A stretch of 64,000 nucleotides of DNA from Verrucomicrobiales bacterium. Lineage in GTDB: Bacteria > Verrucomicrobiota > Verrucomicrobiia > Limisphaerales > CAIMTB01. A program made the position numbers and the translations under genes. Position 1 is the stretch's first letter. Each line of letters opens with the position of its first letter. The notes below the pieces were generated by a model. That model searched no databases. It was not told the DNA's origin and worked only from the letters and a program-made list of their open reading frames with translations. This document shows, one piece after another, positions 44,618-53,491 of this stretch. Location of the stretch: assembly GCA_016795425.1 (NCBI GenBank), contig JAEUHG010000134.1, positions 18,787-82,786 on the forward strand, in the 5' to 3' direction.

Positions 44618-45316
44618 TCAAGGCGGCCGTTGGCGCGTGTAAGGCTCCTCCTCCCAATTGTTGACCGGCCAGAAGAAGCTGTCGACCGCCCCATCCTGGC
44701 GCAGGGCAAGATCCCGGATGTTGGTCTTCTGACTGAAAACCGCCTTCTTACCGAGCCACCCGCTGAAGAGGTGTCGGTGCCAAGGGCAGGCGGCGACGAT
44801 AAATCGGGAGCCCCATCGATTGAGTTGGTTCTGAAGCCATTGTCGGCCCGCTGCATCCAACTGCTGTGGCGCCCCCATATGGTAAGCGTAGCTGGTTGTG
44901 AAGTCCCCCACCCCGCCGAAATATTCCCAACCCAAATCGATCGGGATTCGGCCGCGGGTACGGTCCGATGCACAAATGAATACATTGGTCGTACCGAGAT
45001 ATTGGGGACCCTCCAGGTAATTGCTGGCGATGGTCGTGATCGAATTGAAGCCGCTGTTTTTCCCGGGATAAACCAGGAAGAGCGGCGGACGGTCATTGTT
45101 GTCGTCCTGGTACATCTTAATCCCCAGCCCGACCTGCCGCATGTTGCCCGTGCAATGCGTCCGTCGACCCATCTCCTTGGAACGCGCCAATGTGGGCGTC
45201 AACAAGGATGCCAGAATCGCGATGATCGCAATGACCACGAGAAGCTCGATCAGCGTGAAGGCCGACCGATGGACTCCCTTCGGGCACGCTCCGCCAATGG
45301 CTATTCCAGGATTCAC
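44618..45316 (-). CDS. Orphan type II secretion pseudopilin-like protein
   Basis: A 232-residue protein with a prepilin leader and N-methylation motif (AFTLIELLVVIAIIAILASLL, the cleavage site lying before Phe). The rest is the soluble globular domain common in PVC pseudopilins, with MYQDDNNDRPP and FICASDR segments. No pilus or secretion genes are nearby, as is usual for the very large families of such proteins in Verrucomicrobia. It is convergent with the DUF1501 gene (9 bp). Function is unknown; it may take part in surface export or display. Confidence 0.88.
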   Translation of the reverse strand: MNPGIAIGGACPKGVHRSAFTLIELLVVIAIIAILASLLTPTLARSKEMGRRTHCTGNMRQVGLGIKMYQDDNNDRPPLFLVYPGKNSGFNSITTIASNYLEGPQYLGTTNVFICASDRTRGRIPIDLGWEYFGGVGDFTTSYAYHMGAPQQLDAAGRQWLQNQLNRWGSRFIVAACPWHRHLFSGWLGKKAVFSQKTNIRDLALRQDGAVDSFFWPVNNWEEEPYTRQRPP

Positions 45317-45362
45317 TCACCGAGAATGACCCGGTACACCGCAAATCGCGAGCCTCAAGGTA

Positions 45363-45385
45363 GGCTGCCCGACTCTCGGACAGCC
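45363..45385. repeat. Inverted repeat / hairpin between divergent genes
   Basis: GGCTGCCCGA (45363-45372) and TCGGACAGCC (45376-45385) pair with one mismatch around a CTC loop. It lies 47 bp upstream of the pseudopilin start and 70 bp upstream of the next gene. It may be an operator or a dispersed repeat. Confidence 0.5.
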
Positions 45386-45454
45386 TGGCACTCAGTGGTT
45401 GGGGGCGACCGCAGGGTGGCATCCAATCCTTCCCCAGTGACGTTGAAACGGGTG

Positions 45455-46183
45455 ATGGACTCCGACACACCCAACCCGTGCATTGGCCATCAACCGAAAC
45501 CGCACCGACGAGGTCGACGGAAGTGGTTCGGCATCGGATCCACGTGCTTCCTCATAGCACTGGTCGCGTTCTCCTGGCCGCGATCGGCTGATCTGCGCCA
45601 GTTCGACCCCTACACAGCCGCCCAAATCGAAGGGAAGTTATGGCGCAGCTATTATCAGAAAGACCGATTGGGGTTACTTGGAGGACTCTATCGATTCGGC
45701 CGCGACGTTTATGGATTCTCGCCGAGTTCGGCCGCCGGAATGGCATGGCACGCCGCCCGGGCCGCCACGGGCTTCCAGTCTTCCAAAAATCGCAGCGAAG
45801 CCCGACGCGCCCTTCCAAATCTCATCCACTACTTCAATGAACTGCAGAGGGGCTCACCTGCACGGTTCAACGCGAGCGCCGTGGCCGAAATAGAATTGGA
45901 ATGGTGGCAGCAACGCCGCGAAGGAAAGCATTGGCGAGAATACGCTCCGTTGGTCGCGGAGGTGACGGCAAGGGTCTATGGTGTCGCCAACGAAAAGGTC
46001 CTGCCATTCGCCAGCGTTCGCTGTGAGATGATGGCCCGACGGGATGCCGGCAAGCTTCGCGGCCTGACCCAATCCGACTGGTCGGAAATCGAAGCTGGTT
46101 TGGTGAACGCATGGTGTGCCCTCCATGAATCCGTGAATCGTGGCGTCCGTCTGGAACCCCTGTCGACCGTCACCAAGCCTTAA
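45455..46183 (+). CDS. Hypothetical membrane-anchored protein
   Basis: A 242-residue protein of no recognised family. The N-terminus is basic (PKPHRRGRRKW) and followed by one hydrophobic segment (about 25-43), which suggests a single membrane anchor with the rest outside. The body is alpha-helical with many Trp and Arg residues (GKLWRSYYQKDR, ELEWWQQRREGKHWREY) and ends in a Pro-rich tail. The ATG at 45455 is chosen; the frame is open far upstream, antisense to the pseudopilin, and that part is spurious. Confidence 0.7.
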   Translation: MDSDTPNPCIGHQPKPHRRGRRKWFGIGSTCFLIALVAFSWPRSADLRQFDPYTAAQIEGKLWRSYYQKDRLGLLGGLYRFGRDVYGFSPSSAAGMAWHAARAATGFQSSKNRSEARRALPNLIHYFNELQRGSPARFNASAVAEIELEWWQQRREGKHWREYAPLVAEVTARVYGVANEKVLPFASVRCEMMARRDAGKLRGLTQSDWSEIEAGLVNAWCALHESVNRGVRLEPLSTVTKP

Positions 46184-46238
46184 ACTCCGACTCCTGGCTC
46201 GGCTCTAGGCCCCGTAACGGACCACTTCAGGTTGCGTT

Positions 46239-47723
46239 TCAGGGCTGGATCCAGCCTTTGGCTCGGGCCAACGCACGCTCCCATCCAGCGACCATTTGAT
46301 CCCGCTGCTTCGCTTTCATCGCGGGTTCAAATCGCCGATCCATATTCCATTGGGCGGCAATTTCCTTGCGGTCGCTCCAGAATCCGACCGCCAATCCGGC
46401 CAGATACGCCGCACCCAGGGCCGTCGTCTCGGCAACCTTCGGACGCACCACCGGTGTCCCGAGAATGTCCGACTGAAACTGCATCAGGAAGTTGTTCACG
46501 CTGGCGCCACCATCCACGCGCAATTCGCGCAAGCGGATGCCCGAGTCCCGTTGCATGGCGGCCAGGACGTCGCGAACCTGATAAGCGATCCCTTCCAATG
46601 CGGCTCGGGCGAGATGTCCCGCCGTGGTTCCCCGCGTCACCCCCGCCAGCAAGCCACGCGCATAGGCATCCCAGTGGGGAGCGCCCAAACCGGCAAAGGC
46701 GGGAACGAGGTAGACACCGCCGTTGTCCGGAACACTGGCCGCCACGGACTCGACTTCAGCGGAAGTCCTGAGGATTCCGAGTCCATCGCGAAGCCACTGC
46801 ACCACGGCGCCGGCAATGAAGACGCTGCCTTCGAGGGCAAATTCGGTCCGGCCACCGATCTTCCACGCCACGGTGGTGAGCAGGTTGTTTCGGGACATCA
46901 TCGGCCGATCCCCGGTGTGCATGAGGAGGAAACAGCCGGTGCCGTAAGTGTTCTTGACCATGCCAGGTCGATGGCAGACCTGACCAAACAGCGCTGCCTG
47001 CTGGTCGCCTGCGATCCCCGCCACCGGCACGGGCACCGAGCCAACCATGGTGTGTCCGTAGACTTCGCTCGATGACCCGATCTGGGGAAGCATGCGCCTG
47101 GGGATCTGAAACAACTCAAGCAACTCATCGTCCCAATCACCGGTGCGCAGATTATACAGCATGGTCCGGGAGGCGTTACTCGGATCGGTGATGTGTACCC
47201 GACCTCCCGTAAGGTTCCAAACCAACCAGGTATCGACCGTGCCAAAGACAAGATCGCCTCGCTTGGCCTTGGCGCGGGCACCTGGAACATTCTTCAGCAA
47301 CCAACTCAACTTGGTGCCGCTGAAGTAGGCGTCCACGACCAACCCGGTCTTTTTGCGAATGAGACCAGCCGCACCTTTGCGTTTCAGGGCGTCGCACAGG
47401 GGTGCGGTGCGACGGTCCTGCCAAACGATGGCATTGTGGATGGGACGCCCGGTTTTTCGGTCCCAGACCAGCGTGGTTTCACGCTGGTTGGTAATGCCAA
47501 TGGAGGCGATGTCGGTGGGCACCGCCGAGACCTGATCGAGCACCGCCTGCATGACCTCGAACTGGGAGGACCAAATCGCGTCGGGATCATGTTCGACCCA
47601 ACCAGGTTTGGGAAAAATCTGGGGGAACTCCTTCTGAGCAACGGCGCAGACCGCACCGGCGCGATCGAATAGGATGGCACGCGAGCTGGTGGTGCCTTGG
47701 TCGAGAGCGAGGACGTATTTCAT
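46239..47723 (-). CDS. glpK: Glycerol kinase
   Basis: A 494-residue FGGY-family kinase, close to the usual length of about 500. The phosphate-binding motif DQGTTSSR lies at residues 8-15, and the substrate region has TNQRETTLVWDRKTG. GDQQAALFGQ and the C-terminal RVDGGASVNNFLMQFQSDILG and ETTALGAAYLAG segments are all classic GlpK. It phosphorylates glycerol to sn-glycerol-3-phosphate in the cytoplasm. The aquaglyceroporin gene ends 1 bp upstream, so the two form a glpFK operon. No glycerol-3-phosphate dehydrogenase gene is seen here. Confidence 0.97.
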   Translation of the reverse strand: MKYVLALDQGTTSSRAILFDRAGAVCAVAQKEFPQIFPKPGWVEHDPDAIWSSQFEVMQAVLDQVSAVPTDIASIGITNQRETTLVWDRKTGRPIHNAIVWQDRRTAPLCDALKRKGAAGLIRKKTGLVVDAYFSGTKLSWLLKNVPGARAKAKRGDLVFGTVDTWLVWNLTGGRVHITDPSNASRTMLYNLRTGDWDDELLELFQIPRRMLPQIGSSSEVYGHTMVGSVPVPVAGIAGDQQAALFGQVCHRPGMVKNTYGTGCFLLMHTGDRPMMSRNNLLTTVAWKIGGRTEFALEGSVFIAGAVVQWLRDGLGILRTSAEVESVAASVPDNGGVYLVPAFAGLGAPHWDAYARGLLAGVTRGTTAGHLARAALEGIAYQVRDVLAAMQRDSGIRLRELRVDGGASVNNFLMQFQSDILGTPVVRPKVAETTALGAAYLAGLAVGFWSDRKEIAAQWNMDRRFEPAMKAKQRDQMVAGWERALARAKGWIQP

Positions 47724-47724
47724 A

Positions 47725-48459
47725 TCACGGGGAGCCGGTGGCCAGTTTCCAAACCCAGGCGCCTATTACACCTCCCAATAGGGGGCCGGCGATGGGCACC
47801 CAGGCATACCCCCAATCGTTCGAGCCTTTGCCGGCGATCGGAAGAATGGCATGCGCCAGTCGAGGCCCCAAATCACGGGCCGGATTGATCGCGTATCCCG
47901 TTGGCCCACCGAGCGACAATCCGATGGCCCATACCAGCAATCCCACGAGGAACGGGGCAAAACCGCGATCCCAACCCGAGTTCGGCGCCAGATTGTGCGG
48001 CGCGGCGATGGCCAGGACGCCCCCCACCAAAACGGCGGTCCCGATGACTTCGCACAAGAAATTGGCGGCCGGCTGACGGATTGCAGGCGCCGTGCAGAAG
48101 ACGGCGCGCTTGGCGTCCACATCCTCGGTCGGGGCCCAATGTGGAAGGTAGGCGAGCCAGACGCCGGTCGCTCCCGCCATGGCCCCGAGCATTTGGGCGA
48201 GGACGTAGCCGGGCACGAGGGATCCATCGAATTTACCGATCGCTGCCAGCCCCAGGGTCACTGCCGGATTCAAATGGGCACCGCTCGCCGCGTTCGCGAG
48301 ATAGACACCGACGGTCACGGCAAAGGCCCATCCGGCGGTGATGACGATCCAACCGCCTCCCTGTCCTTTCGAATGCCGCAGCAGGACGTTGGCCACCACT
48401 CCATCTCCCAGGAGGATCAGAATCGCTGTGCCCAGGAATTCTGCGACTAAAGGACTCAT
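47725..48459 (-). CDS. glpF: Glycerol uptake facilitator (aquaglyceroporin)
   Basis: A 244-residue MIP-family channel with six membrane segments and two half-helices. NPA motifs lie at Asn64 (HLNPAV) and Asn192 (NPARDLGPR). The Asp after NPAR is typical of glyceroporins rather than water channels. It lets glycerol enter by diffusion for GlpK to trap. It is the first gene of glpFK. Confidence 0.96.
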   Translation of the reverse strand: MSPLVAEFLGTAILILLGDGVVANVLLRHSKGQGGGWIVITAGWAFAVTVGVYLANAASGAHLNPAVTLGLAAIGKFDGSLVPGYVLAQMLGAMAGATGVWLAYLPHWAPTEDVDAKRAVFCTAPAIRQPAANFLCEVIGTAVLVGGVLAIAAPHNLAPNSGWDRGFAPFLVGLLVWAIGLSLGGPTGYAINPARDLGPRLAHAILPIAGKGSNDWGYAWVPIAGPLLGGVIGAWVWKLATGSP

Positions 48460-48719
48460 GAGTGTTTGCTAGGCTCCCCAGGCAGACGAACTCGACACCG
48501 CACCCATGCGTGGCCTGATCGCGTTCGGACCGGGAGAATGCCGCGGAGGGTACGTTGCCGTCATCACCTGTCCACGAGATTCAGGTCACCCTGCCCTCGC
48601 GCTTCCGGCGTTCCTTCGCGGGACAAGGAAGCCTCCCATCGATCGCTTCGCCGCCTGATTCACACCGGAACCGGCAAGGTCGCTGAGCAGGTCAGGACGA
48701 CTCCTCGGAGCCGCTCGAT
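48460..48719. other. Intergenic region, no gene seen
   Basis: These 260 bp lie upstream of glpF and downstream of a small membrane-protein gene. The glpF promoter should be here, but none is clear. A GlpR-type operator was not recognised. Confidence 0.3.
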
Positions 48720-49178
48720 TCACCGCTTGAGTTGAACCCGAATTTTGGACCCGCTCTGGCGATCCTCCGATCGGGAACTGGCGGCCGCCATGGTAAGGAC
48801 GCCAAGACAACCACACACGGCTCCCAGGAGCACCGAAAGGGAGGCAAGCAACCCGCCGCCGGCATAGGAGAACCCACCGGACCGCATCACCCACACCGCG
48901 ACGACGAGCAGGAGAAGGTCGAGAACAAAGAACCCCAGGCTTCCGGCGGTCATTGACATGCCCGGACCGGTTGGTGAAACGGCCCGTCGCAACACGGGCG
49001 TTCCGTCCGCCGGACGCTCAGGAGTTTCCGGAGTCTTCGACTCGCCTGCGTTGCCGTTTGACGAGGGCGCCGTGCCCGGTCCGGAGTGGGACTTGGCGGC
49101 CGCACGATCGAGAAGTCGAGCGGGCTGCGCCCGGGAGAGGAGGTCACCCAGATCCCGGCCGAGAGCTTTATTCGCCAC
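48720..49178 (-). CDS. Hypothetical small membrane protein downstream of lysC
   Basis: A 152-residue protein of no known family. The N-terminal half is low-complexity and Ser/Pro/Gly-rich. The second half has two hydrophobic segments (near 83-100 and 108-132). It starts 14 bp after the aspartokinase gene, so it is probably co-transcribed with it. The link to lysine or threonine biosynthesis is by position only. Confidence 0.65.
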   Translation of the reverse strand: MANKALGRDLGDLLSRAQPARLLDRAAAKSHSGPGTAPSSNGNAGESKTPETPERPADGTPVLRRAVSPTGPGMSMTAGSLGFFVLDLLLLVVAVWVMRSGGFSYAGGGLLASLSVLLGAVCGCLGVLTMAAASSRSEDRQSGSKIRVQLKR

Positions 49179-49192
49179 GGATAGTTTGCCCC

Positions 49193-50410
49193 TTAACCGA
49201 TGAACGCCTTGTGCAACGCCCGAACTGCCTGCTCGCCCTGGGCGAGTTTGACCACCACCGAGATCTTAATCTCGCTGGTTGAGATCATGTCGATGTTGAT
49301 GCCTTCGAAGGCCAGGACCTCAAACATCTTTCCGGCAACACCCGTGTGGCTGCGCATGCCGACGCCAACGATGGAGACCTTGCCGATCCCTTCGTCTGCC
49401 AACACTTCGCGATGGCCGATCTCCTGGTGAGTACTCTCGAGAACCGTCCGGGCTTTGAGCAGGTCCGGCTTGTCGACCGTGAAGGAGATATCGGTGGCCG
49501 GCGAGCCACCGCCGTGGCTGGCGCTTTGCACGATCATGTCGACATTGATGGCGGCATCGCCGAGGGCACGGAAAATTCGCGCGGCACGGCCGGGCTGATC
49601 GGGGATCCCAACGATGGTGAGCTTGGCCTGGTTCTTATCGAGGGAGACGCCGCGAATGACGACGTCCTCCATGCTTCGGGTTTCTTCCTTCACGAGAGTT
49701 CCGGGATTATCGTTGAGACTGGATCGCACTTCGAAAGTCACACCGAATTTCTTTGCGAATTCGACGGAACGGAGCTGCATCACCTTGGCGCCGGCACCGG
49801 CGAGCTCGAGCATTTCGTCATAGGCGATTTCATCGAGCTTCCTGGCGCTGGTCACGATACGCGGGTCAGCGGTATAGACGCCGTCGACATCGGTGTAAAT
49901 CTGGCAAAGGTCCGCGTTGAGCGCCGCCGCCAGCGCGATGGCGGTGAGGTCGGAACCGCCCCGCCCCAAAGTCGTGATTTCGCCCTCGTCGGTACGTCCT
50001 TGAAATCCGGCGACGATCACCACGTTGCCTTCATTGAGGAGGCCGTGCACCTGGCGCGGCGTGATGTTCTTGATTTTGGCTTTGGTATGGACCCCGTCGG
50101 TCACGATCCCCGCCTGGGCGCCCGTGAGGGACACCGCAGGAATCTTCATGGAGTGAAGGGCGATGGCGGCGAGGGCGATGGTTTGCTGTTCCCCGGTGGC
50201 AAGCAGCATGTCCATTTCGCGCTCGCTGGGAAGCGGCGTAATATCCTTGGCCAGCTTGATCAAGCCATCGGTCACTCCGCTCATTGCGGAAACCACCACC
50301 ACGAGACGGTCGCCGCGTGCTCGATATTCGGCGACGCGGCGGGCCACATTCTTGATCCGATCGGTGGTTCCCACCGATGTGCCCCCAAATTTCTGAACGA
50401 TGAGCGCCAT
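49193..50410 (-). CDS. lysC: Aspartokinase
   Basis: A 405-residue monofunctional aspartate kinase. The N-terminal kinase domain has KFGGTSVGT (7-15), VVVSAMSGVTD, GRGGSDLTAIALAA and the DVDGVYTADPR motif. Two ACT domains follow (about 265-400), where lysine and/or threonine normally bind. It makes aspartyl phosphate, the first step to lysine, threonine, methionine and diaminopimelate. The length and layout match the alpha/beta-type class II enzymes, in which the ACT region may also be made as a separate beta subunit. Confidence 0.97.
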   Translation of the reverse strand: MALIVQKFGGTSVGTTDRIKNVARRVAEYRARGDRLVVVVSAMSGVTDGLIKLAKDITPLPSEREMDMLLATGEQQTIALAAIALHSMKIPAVSLTGAQAGIVTDGVHTKAKIKNITPRQVHGLLNEGNVVIVAGFQGRTDEGEITTLGRGGSDLTAIALAAALNADLCQIYTDVDGVYTADPRIVTSARKLDEIAYDEMLELAGAGAKVMQLRSVEFAKKFGVTFEVRSSLNDNPGTLVKEETRSMEDVVIRGVSLDKNQAKLTIVGIPDQPGRAARIFRALGDAAINVDMIVQSASHGGGSPATDISFTVDKPDLLKARTVLESTHQEIGHREVLADEGIGKVSIVGVGMRSHTGVAGKMFEVLAFEGINIDMISTSEIKISVVVKLAQGEQAVRALHKAFIG

Positions 50411-50561
50411 GGACTATAGGCCCGCGGCCGGGACCCGGCGATAGCTGGGCCCCCGAATTCACGGGACCGAGACCCTGCCCTGCAAGGCTGCCGGCCGAAA
50501 AGGGGAAAAACAAGGTGCGTTCCGGCTGGCGCGGACGATCATTCCGGGCAGGATTCTCCCC

Positions 50562-51131
50562 ATGCGCCGCCTGCACGGAGTCGCGAGCCTCATCCTTGGA
50601 TGGTTGATGGCCGCCGGCTGCATGTCACCCGCCACTCCACACAAATTAACGTGGCGGACGTTGTCACGTGGACTCACCAGTGGCCTTGCCGAACCTTCCC
50701 AGCAGGTCATTCGAGACGAAGGCACCTACCTCAGGTTGTGGGCCCAACATGCCGCGGACATCCCGCGTGTGGGGCTGCCGCCTGCAGTTGATTTCCAGCG
50801 GGAAATGGTGGTTGTCGTGGCACTGGGGACCCAACCCACGGGCGGCTACCTGGTCGAGGTAGTGGATGCCGAACTTCGCAGCCGCCAACTCCGCATCCTG
50901 GTGGGCGAGACTCAACCTCAGCCGGGCACATTTCAAATCCAGCAGACCACCCAGCCTTATCAGATCATTGCGCTTCCGGCGGTGGCGGCTCACGTGGATT
51001 TTCGAACCGTGCGCCAATTGGGAGCCTTCTCCGCGGACCGGAAAGCGAGACCCGGCGAGGAGGGTCCGCTGCGCAAGACAGTCCCAAGTCCCAAGCCTTC
51101 GATTCAGCCGGCCCGACGGGCCACGCCGTAA
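50562..51131 (+). CDS. PrcB-like domain lipoprotein
   Basis: A 189-residue protein with a lipoprotein signal ending in LMAAGC (Cys20). The body resembles the PrcB C-terminal domain of a treponemal protease complex subunit. It has REMVVVVALGTQPTGGYLVEVVDAE, with GTQPTGGY as its core, and a closing YQIIALP motif. In PrcB the domain stabilises a surface protease; no protease gene is adjacent here. The function is unknown. The gene is divergent from lysC. Confidence 0.8.
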   Translation: MRRLHGVASLILGWLMAAGCMSPATPHKLTWRTLSRGLTSGLAEPSQQVIRDEGTYLRLWAQHAADIPRVGLPPAVDFQREMVVVVALGTQPTGGYLVEVVDAELRSRQLRILVGETQPQPGTFQIQQTTQPYQIIALPAVAAHVDFRTVRQLGAFSADRKARPGEEGPLRKTVPSPKPSIQPARRATP

Positions 51132-51359
51132 ACGGGATCCCAATTCGAACAGGCCAGCCTCCCGCTGTGGGGCGCCGAGGGTTCCGGGCTTTCGGACGAA
51201 CCCCATCTCGAATCCGTGGCGTGTTCCCTGATTCTCGGCGTGACGGGTGCCGATTCCTCGGGAACACTCCGGCAACCCATTCGTTGCCAACGTCGCCGGG
51301 CGGGCGGAGCGATTCCACAGCATGGTGACAGCGGAGGCGTCGGACCATCGATTTTCAGG
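51132..51359. promoter_or_regulatory. Leader region of the DUF1638/UroD operon
   Basis: These 228 bp precede the DUF1638 gene and should hold its promoter. I looked for a cobalamin riboswitch, which would fit a corrinoid system, and did not find the B12-box pattern. No other element is supported. Confidence 0.3.
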
Positions 51360-52172
51360 ATGAAGACCCAATCCTCGAATCCGCAGACGCCCCGCTTTCT
51401 CAAGGTCATCGCCTGCGAAATTGCGTTCCGCGAAATCTGTCACTGTGCAGCCGCGAGCCGAAGCCTTCTGGACCTCGAGTTCCTCACCCAGGGACTTCAC
51501 GACTTTCCGCGCCGCGGCGGCGGCCGAATCCAAGAACGCATCGACGCGGTGCCCGAAGGTCGGTACGACGCCATTCTCCTTGGATACGGGCTGTGCGGAA
51601 ACCTCATCCGGGGTTTGACCGCGCGGCACACGCCGTTGGTGATTCCCAGAGCTCACGATTGCATTGCCCTCTTTCTGGGCAGCCGTGCAAGACACGCGGA
51701 ACTGGCCCGCGAGAATCCTGGCACCTATTACTACACCTCCGGCTGGCTTGAATGCCTGAAGAAACGGGGCGACGGGGCAGGCTCCGCGGCATCGGTGTTT
51801 CTCGCCTCCCCAGCCGGCATGGATGCCGGTGTGCACGAGCAATACGAGTCGTGGGTGGAACGTTACGGAGAGGAGAAGGCGCTGTTTCTGGCCGAACAGA
51901 TGGGCCAATGGACGACCCATTACGACGCGGCCACCTGGATCTCCTTCGAGTTCGCGAAGTCTCTGCCCCTCCAACAGCAGGTGCAGGCGATCTGCGCGCG
52001 GCGCGGTTGGCGTTACCGCGAGATTCCTGGTGATCTGGGTTTACTTCAGCGTTGGCTGGATGGCGAGTGGTCGGAGACCGATTTCATCACCGTCCAACCC
52101 GGCGACCGAGTCATGCCAAGCCACGATGACGGGGTGATCTCGGCGGTCCCCACGGAGGCTGGTCCGCCGTGA
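51360..52172 (+). CDS. DUF1638 domain protein
   Basis: A 270-residue protein with the DUF1638 pattern: LKVIACEIAFREICHCAA near the start, a GLHDFPRR segment, YDAILLGYGLCGNLIRGLTA, RAHDCIALFLGSR, and GTYYYTSGWLECL. The Cys residues in CEIAFREICHC and GYGLCGN could bind metal. DUF1638 proteins are typically encoded with corrinoid proteins and MtaA/UroD-type methyltransferases in methylamine or methanol systems; that matches the next genes. Its biochemical role is not established. The stop overlaps the GTG of a small ORF (GTGA at 52169-52172). Confidence 0.88.
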   Translation: MKTQSSNPQTPRFLKVIACEIAFREICHCAAASRSLLDLEFLTQGLHDFPRRGGGRIQERIDAVPEGRYDAILLGYGLCGNLIRGLTARHTPLVIPRAHDCIALFLGSRARHAELARENPGTYYYTSGWLECLKKRGDGAGSAASVFLASPAGMDAGVHEQYESWVERYGEEKALFLAEQMGQWTTHYDAATWISFEFAKSLPLQQQVQAICARRGWRYREIPGDLGLLQRWLDGEWSETDFITVQPGDRVMPSHDDGVISAVPTEAGPP

Positions 52173-52297
52173 CCACTCGTCTTGATTTCTTACGACCGAC
52201 CATGCCTCCGGGGATCGTGCATACGATCGAGCTGATGGTGCGGGAGACGCCGGTCCGTCGACTAGGAACGACTCCTTATGCGGGGCGCCCAGCATGA
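52169..52297 (+). CDS. Candidate 42-aa ORF coupled on both sides
   Basis: A GTG-started frame of 42 codons plus stop fills exactly the gap between the DUF1638 and UroD genes. Its start overlaps the upstream stop (GTGA) and its stop overlaps the downstream start (ATGA at 52294-52297). The peptide is short, basic and Pro-rich with no membrane segment or known motif (MPPGIVHTIELMVRETPV in the middle). It may be a real small subunit, or a translated spacer that couples the two genes. Confidence 0.4.
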   Translation: MTTRLDFLRPTMPPGIVHTIELMVRETPVRRLGTTPYAGRPA

Positions 52298-53454
52298 GCC
52301 AGATCGTTGACGATTGGGTCCAACAACTGAAGGGCCGGATCACGCCCGTCGGCGAAATGTCCCACTGGGAACGGTTGGCGGGTGCGTTCCAACTCCAACG
52401 GACCGACCTCGTACCAGCGGCCCCACAGCTCGACGCGTGGCAGATTGCCTACGCGGGTCACACCCACGACGAGGTGCAGCGCGACGTCGACAAGACCACC
52501 GAGGCCTGCATCAAGACATGGGCCGAACTGCGGTCGGACGCGATTTGGATGTACGTCGATATCGCCCATCACATCGAGAGCTTCGTGTCCCCTGAAAAGC
52601 GCGCCCAACACTTCGTACGTCAGGATTCGGCCGACTATCTGCAGTACAAACCGGTGGTTCAGACCATCGATCAGGCCATCGAATTGCTCGAGAGCCGTGC
52701 CTACCTGCGGCACCTGGAGGGCACCCGACCCGTTACCCACTACACGCCGCACCTGGTTCAACTGCTCGAGTTCCAGGAGAAAATGGGACGTGTCGTGCCG
52801 GTGATTGTCGGCGCCCCCACACCGACACGCATCGCCGAGGCTCTGGCCGATGCTCATCAATTGGTGAAATGGACGCTGGTGGAGCCCGCCTCCAAGGTTC
52901 ATCGCTATCTGCAATTGTGCCTGGATGAGCGGTTGCAGGCGCTGGATTTCTACCGGGCGATTCCGGCGAAGAACGGCTGCGAGTTCTTCTGCTGCTTCAG
53001 CGGTGCCAACGCCTGGGGTCCCTCCCAATTCGCTGAGTTTGGCCAGTACGACCAACAGTTCGTCGAGAAGGCGCGGACCATCTTCCCGTATATCCTGTGG
53101 CATCATTGCGGCCGCAATCTTTGGCTCGCCCTGGAGCAACTTGGAGAATGGGAGGGGATTCGGGCGGTGCAATACGACCTGCCGTATTACTCCGATGACC
53201 AGCAATGGAGCGCTTGGTGTGAACGAGTCGCCAGGCTCTATGCCGGCAAACGGTGCGCCGCGAACTCACCCACGCCCTTTGTCGCCTGTCATGGTTCCCG
53301 CGCCGAAGTCGAGTCCATGGTTTGCCGTTTCATTGAGGCCACCCTTCCCTATACCACGGCATGCGTCATGCCCGGCTGTGAGGTCGATCCGCGAACGCCG
53401 GTCGACAACGTGCGGGCGATGATCGACATCGCCCGCAGCTATCATCCACGTTAG
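52294..53454 (+). CDS. MtaA/UroD-family methyltransferase-like protein
   Basis: A 386-residue member of the uroporphyrinogen-decarboxylase superfamily, divergent from HemE. A His-x-Cys-type zinc site is visible (H270-H-C272-G in WHHCGRN), and a later C362 (PGCEVDPRTPVDNV) completes it, as in MtaA/MtbA cobamide methyltransferases. It probably moves a methyl group between a corrinoid and a thiol or pterin acceptor. Context with DUF1638 supports this. No corrinoid-binding protein gene is seen in the window. Confidence 0.85.
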   Translation: MSQIVDDWVQQLKGRITPVGEMSHWERLAGAFQLQRTDLVPAAPQLDAWQIAYAGHTHDEVQRDVDKTTEACIKTWAELRSDAIWMYVDIAHHIESFVSPEKRAQHFVRQDSADYLQYKPVVQTIDQAIELLESRAYLRHLEGTRPVTHYTPHLVQLLEFQEKMGRVVPVIVGAPTPTRIAEALADAHQLVKWTLVEPASKVHRYLQLCLDERLQALDFYRAIPAKNGCEFFCCFSGANAWGPSQFAEFGQYDQQFVEKARTIFPYILWHHCGRNLWLALEQLGEWEGIRAVQYDLPYYSDDQQWSAWCERVARLYAGKRCAANSPTPFVACHGSRAEVESMVCRFIEATLPYTTACVMPGCEVDPRTPVDNVRAMIDIARSYHPR

Positions 53455-53491
53455 ACAGACGAGCGCTCCGCCGAGAACCAGGGCGCTCCCT

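Noticed and set aside
51132..51359. Possible cobalamin riboswitch before the DUF1638/UroD operon
   Set aside because: The B12-box and the other conserved riboswitch blocks are not visible. A short CCGGCAACC segment is not enough.
53455..53491. Possible terminator hairpin between the convergent UroD-like and pseudopilin genes
   Set aside because: Only a 6-bp GAGCGC/GCGCTC stem with a long loop and no T-run.
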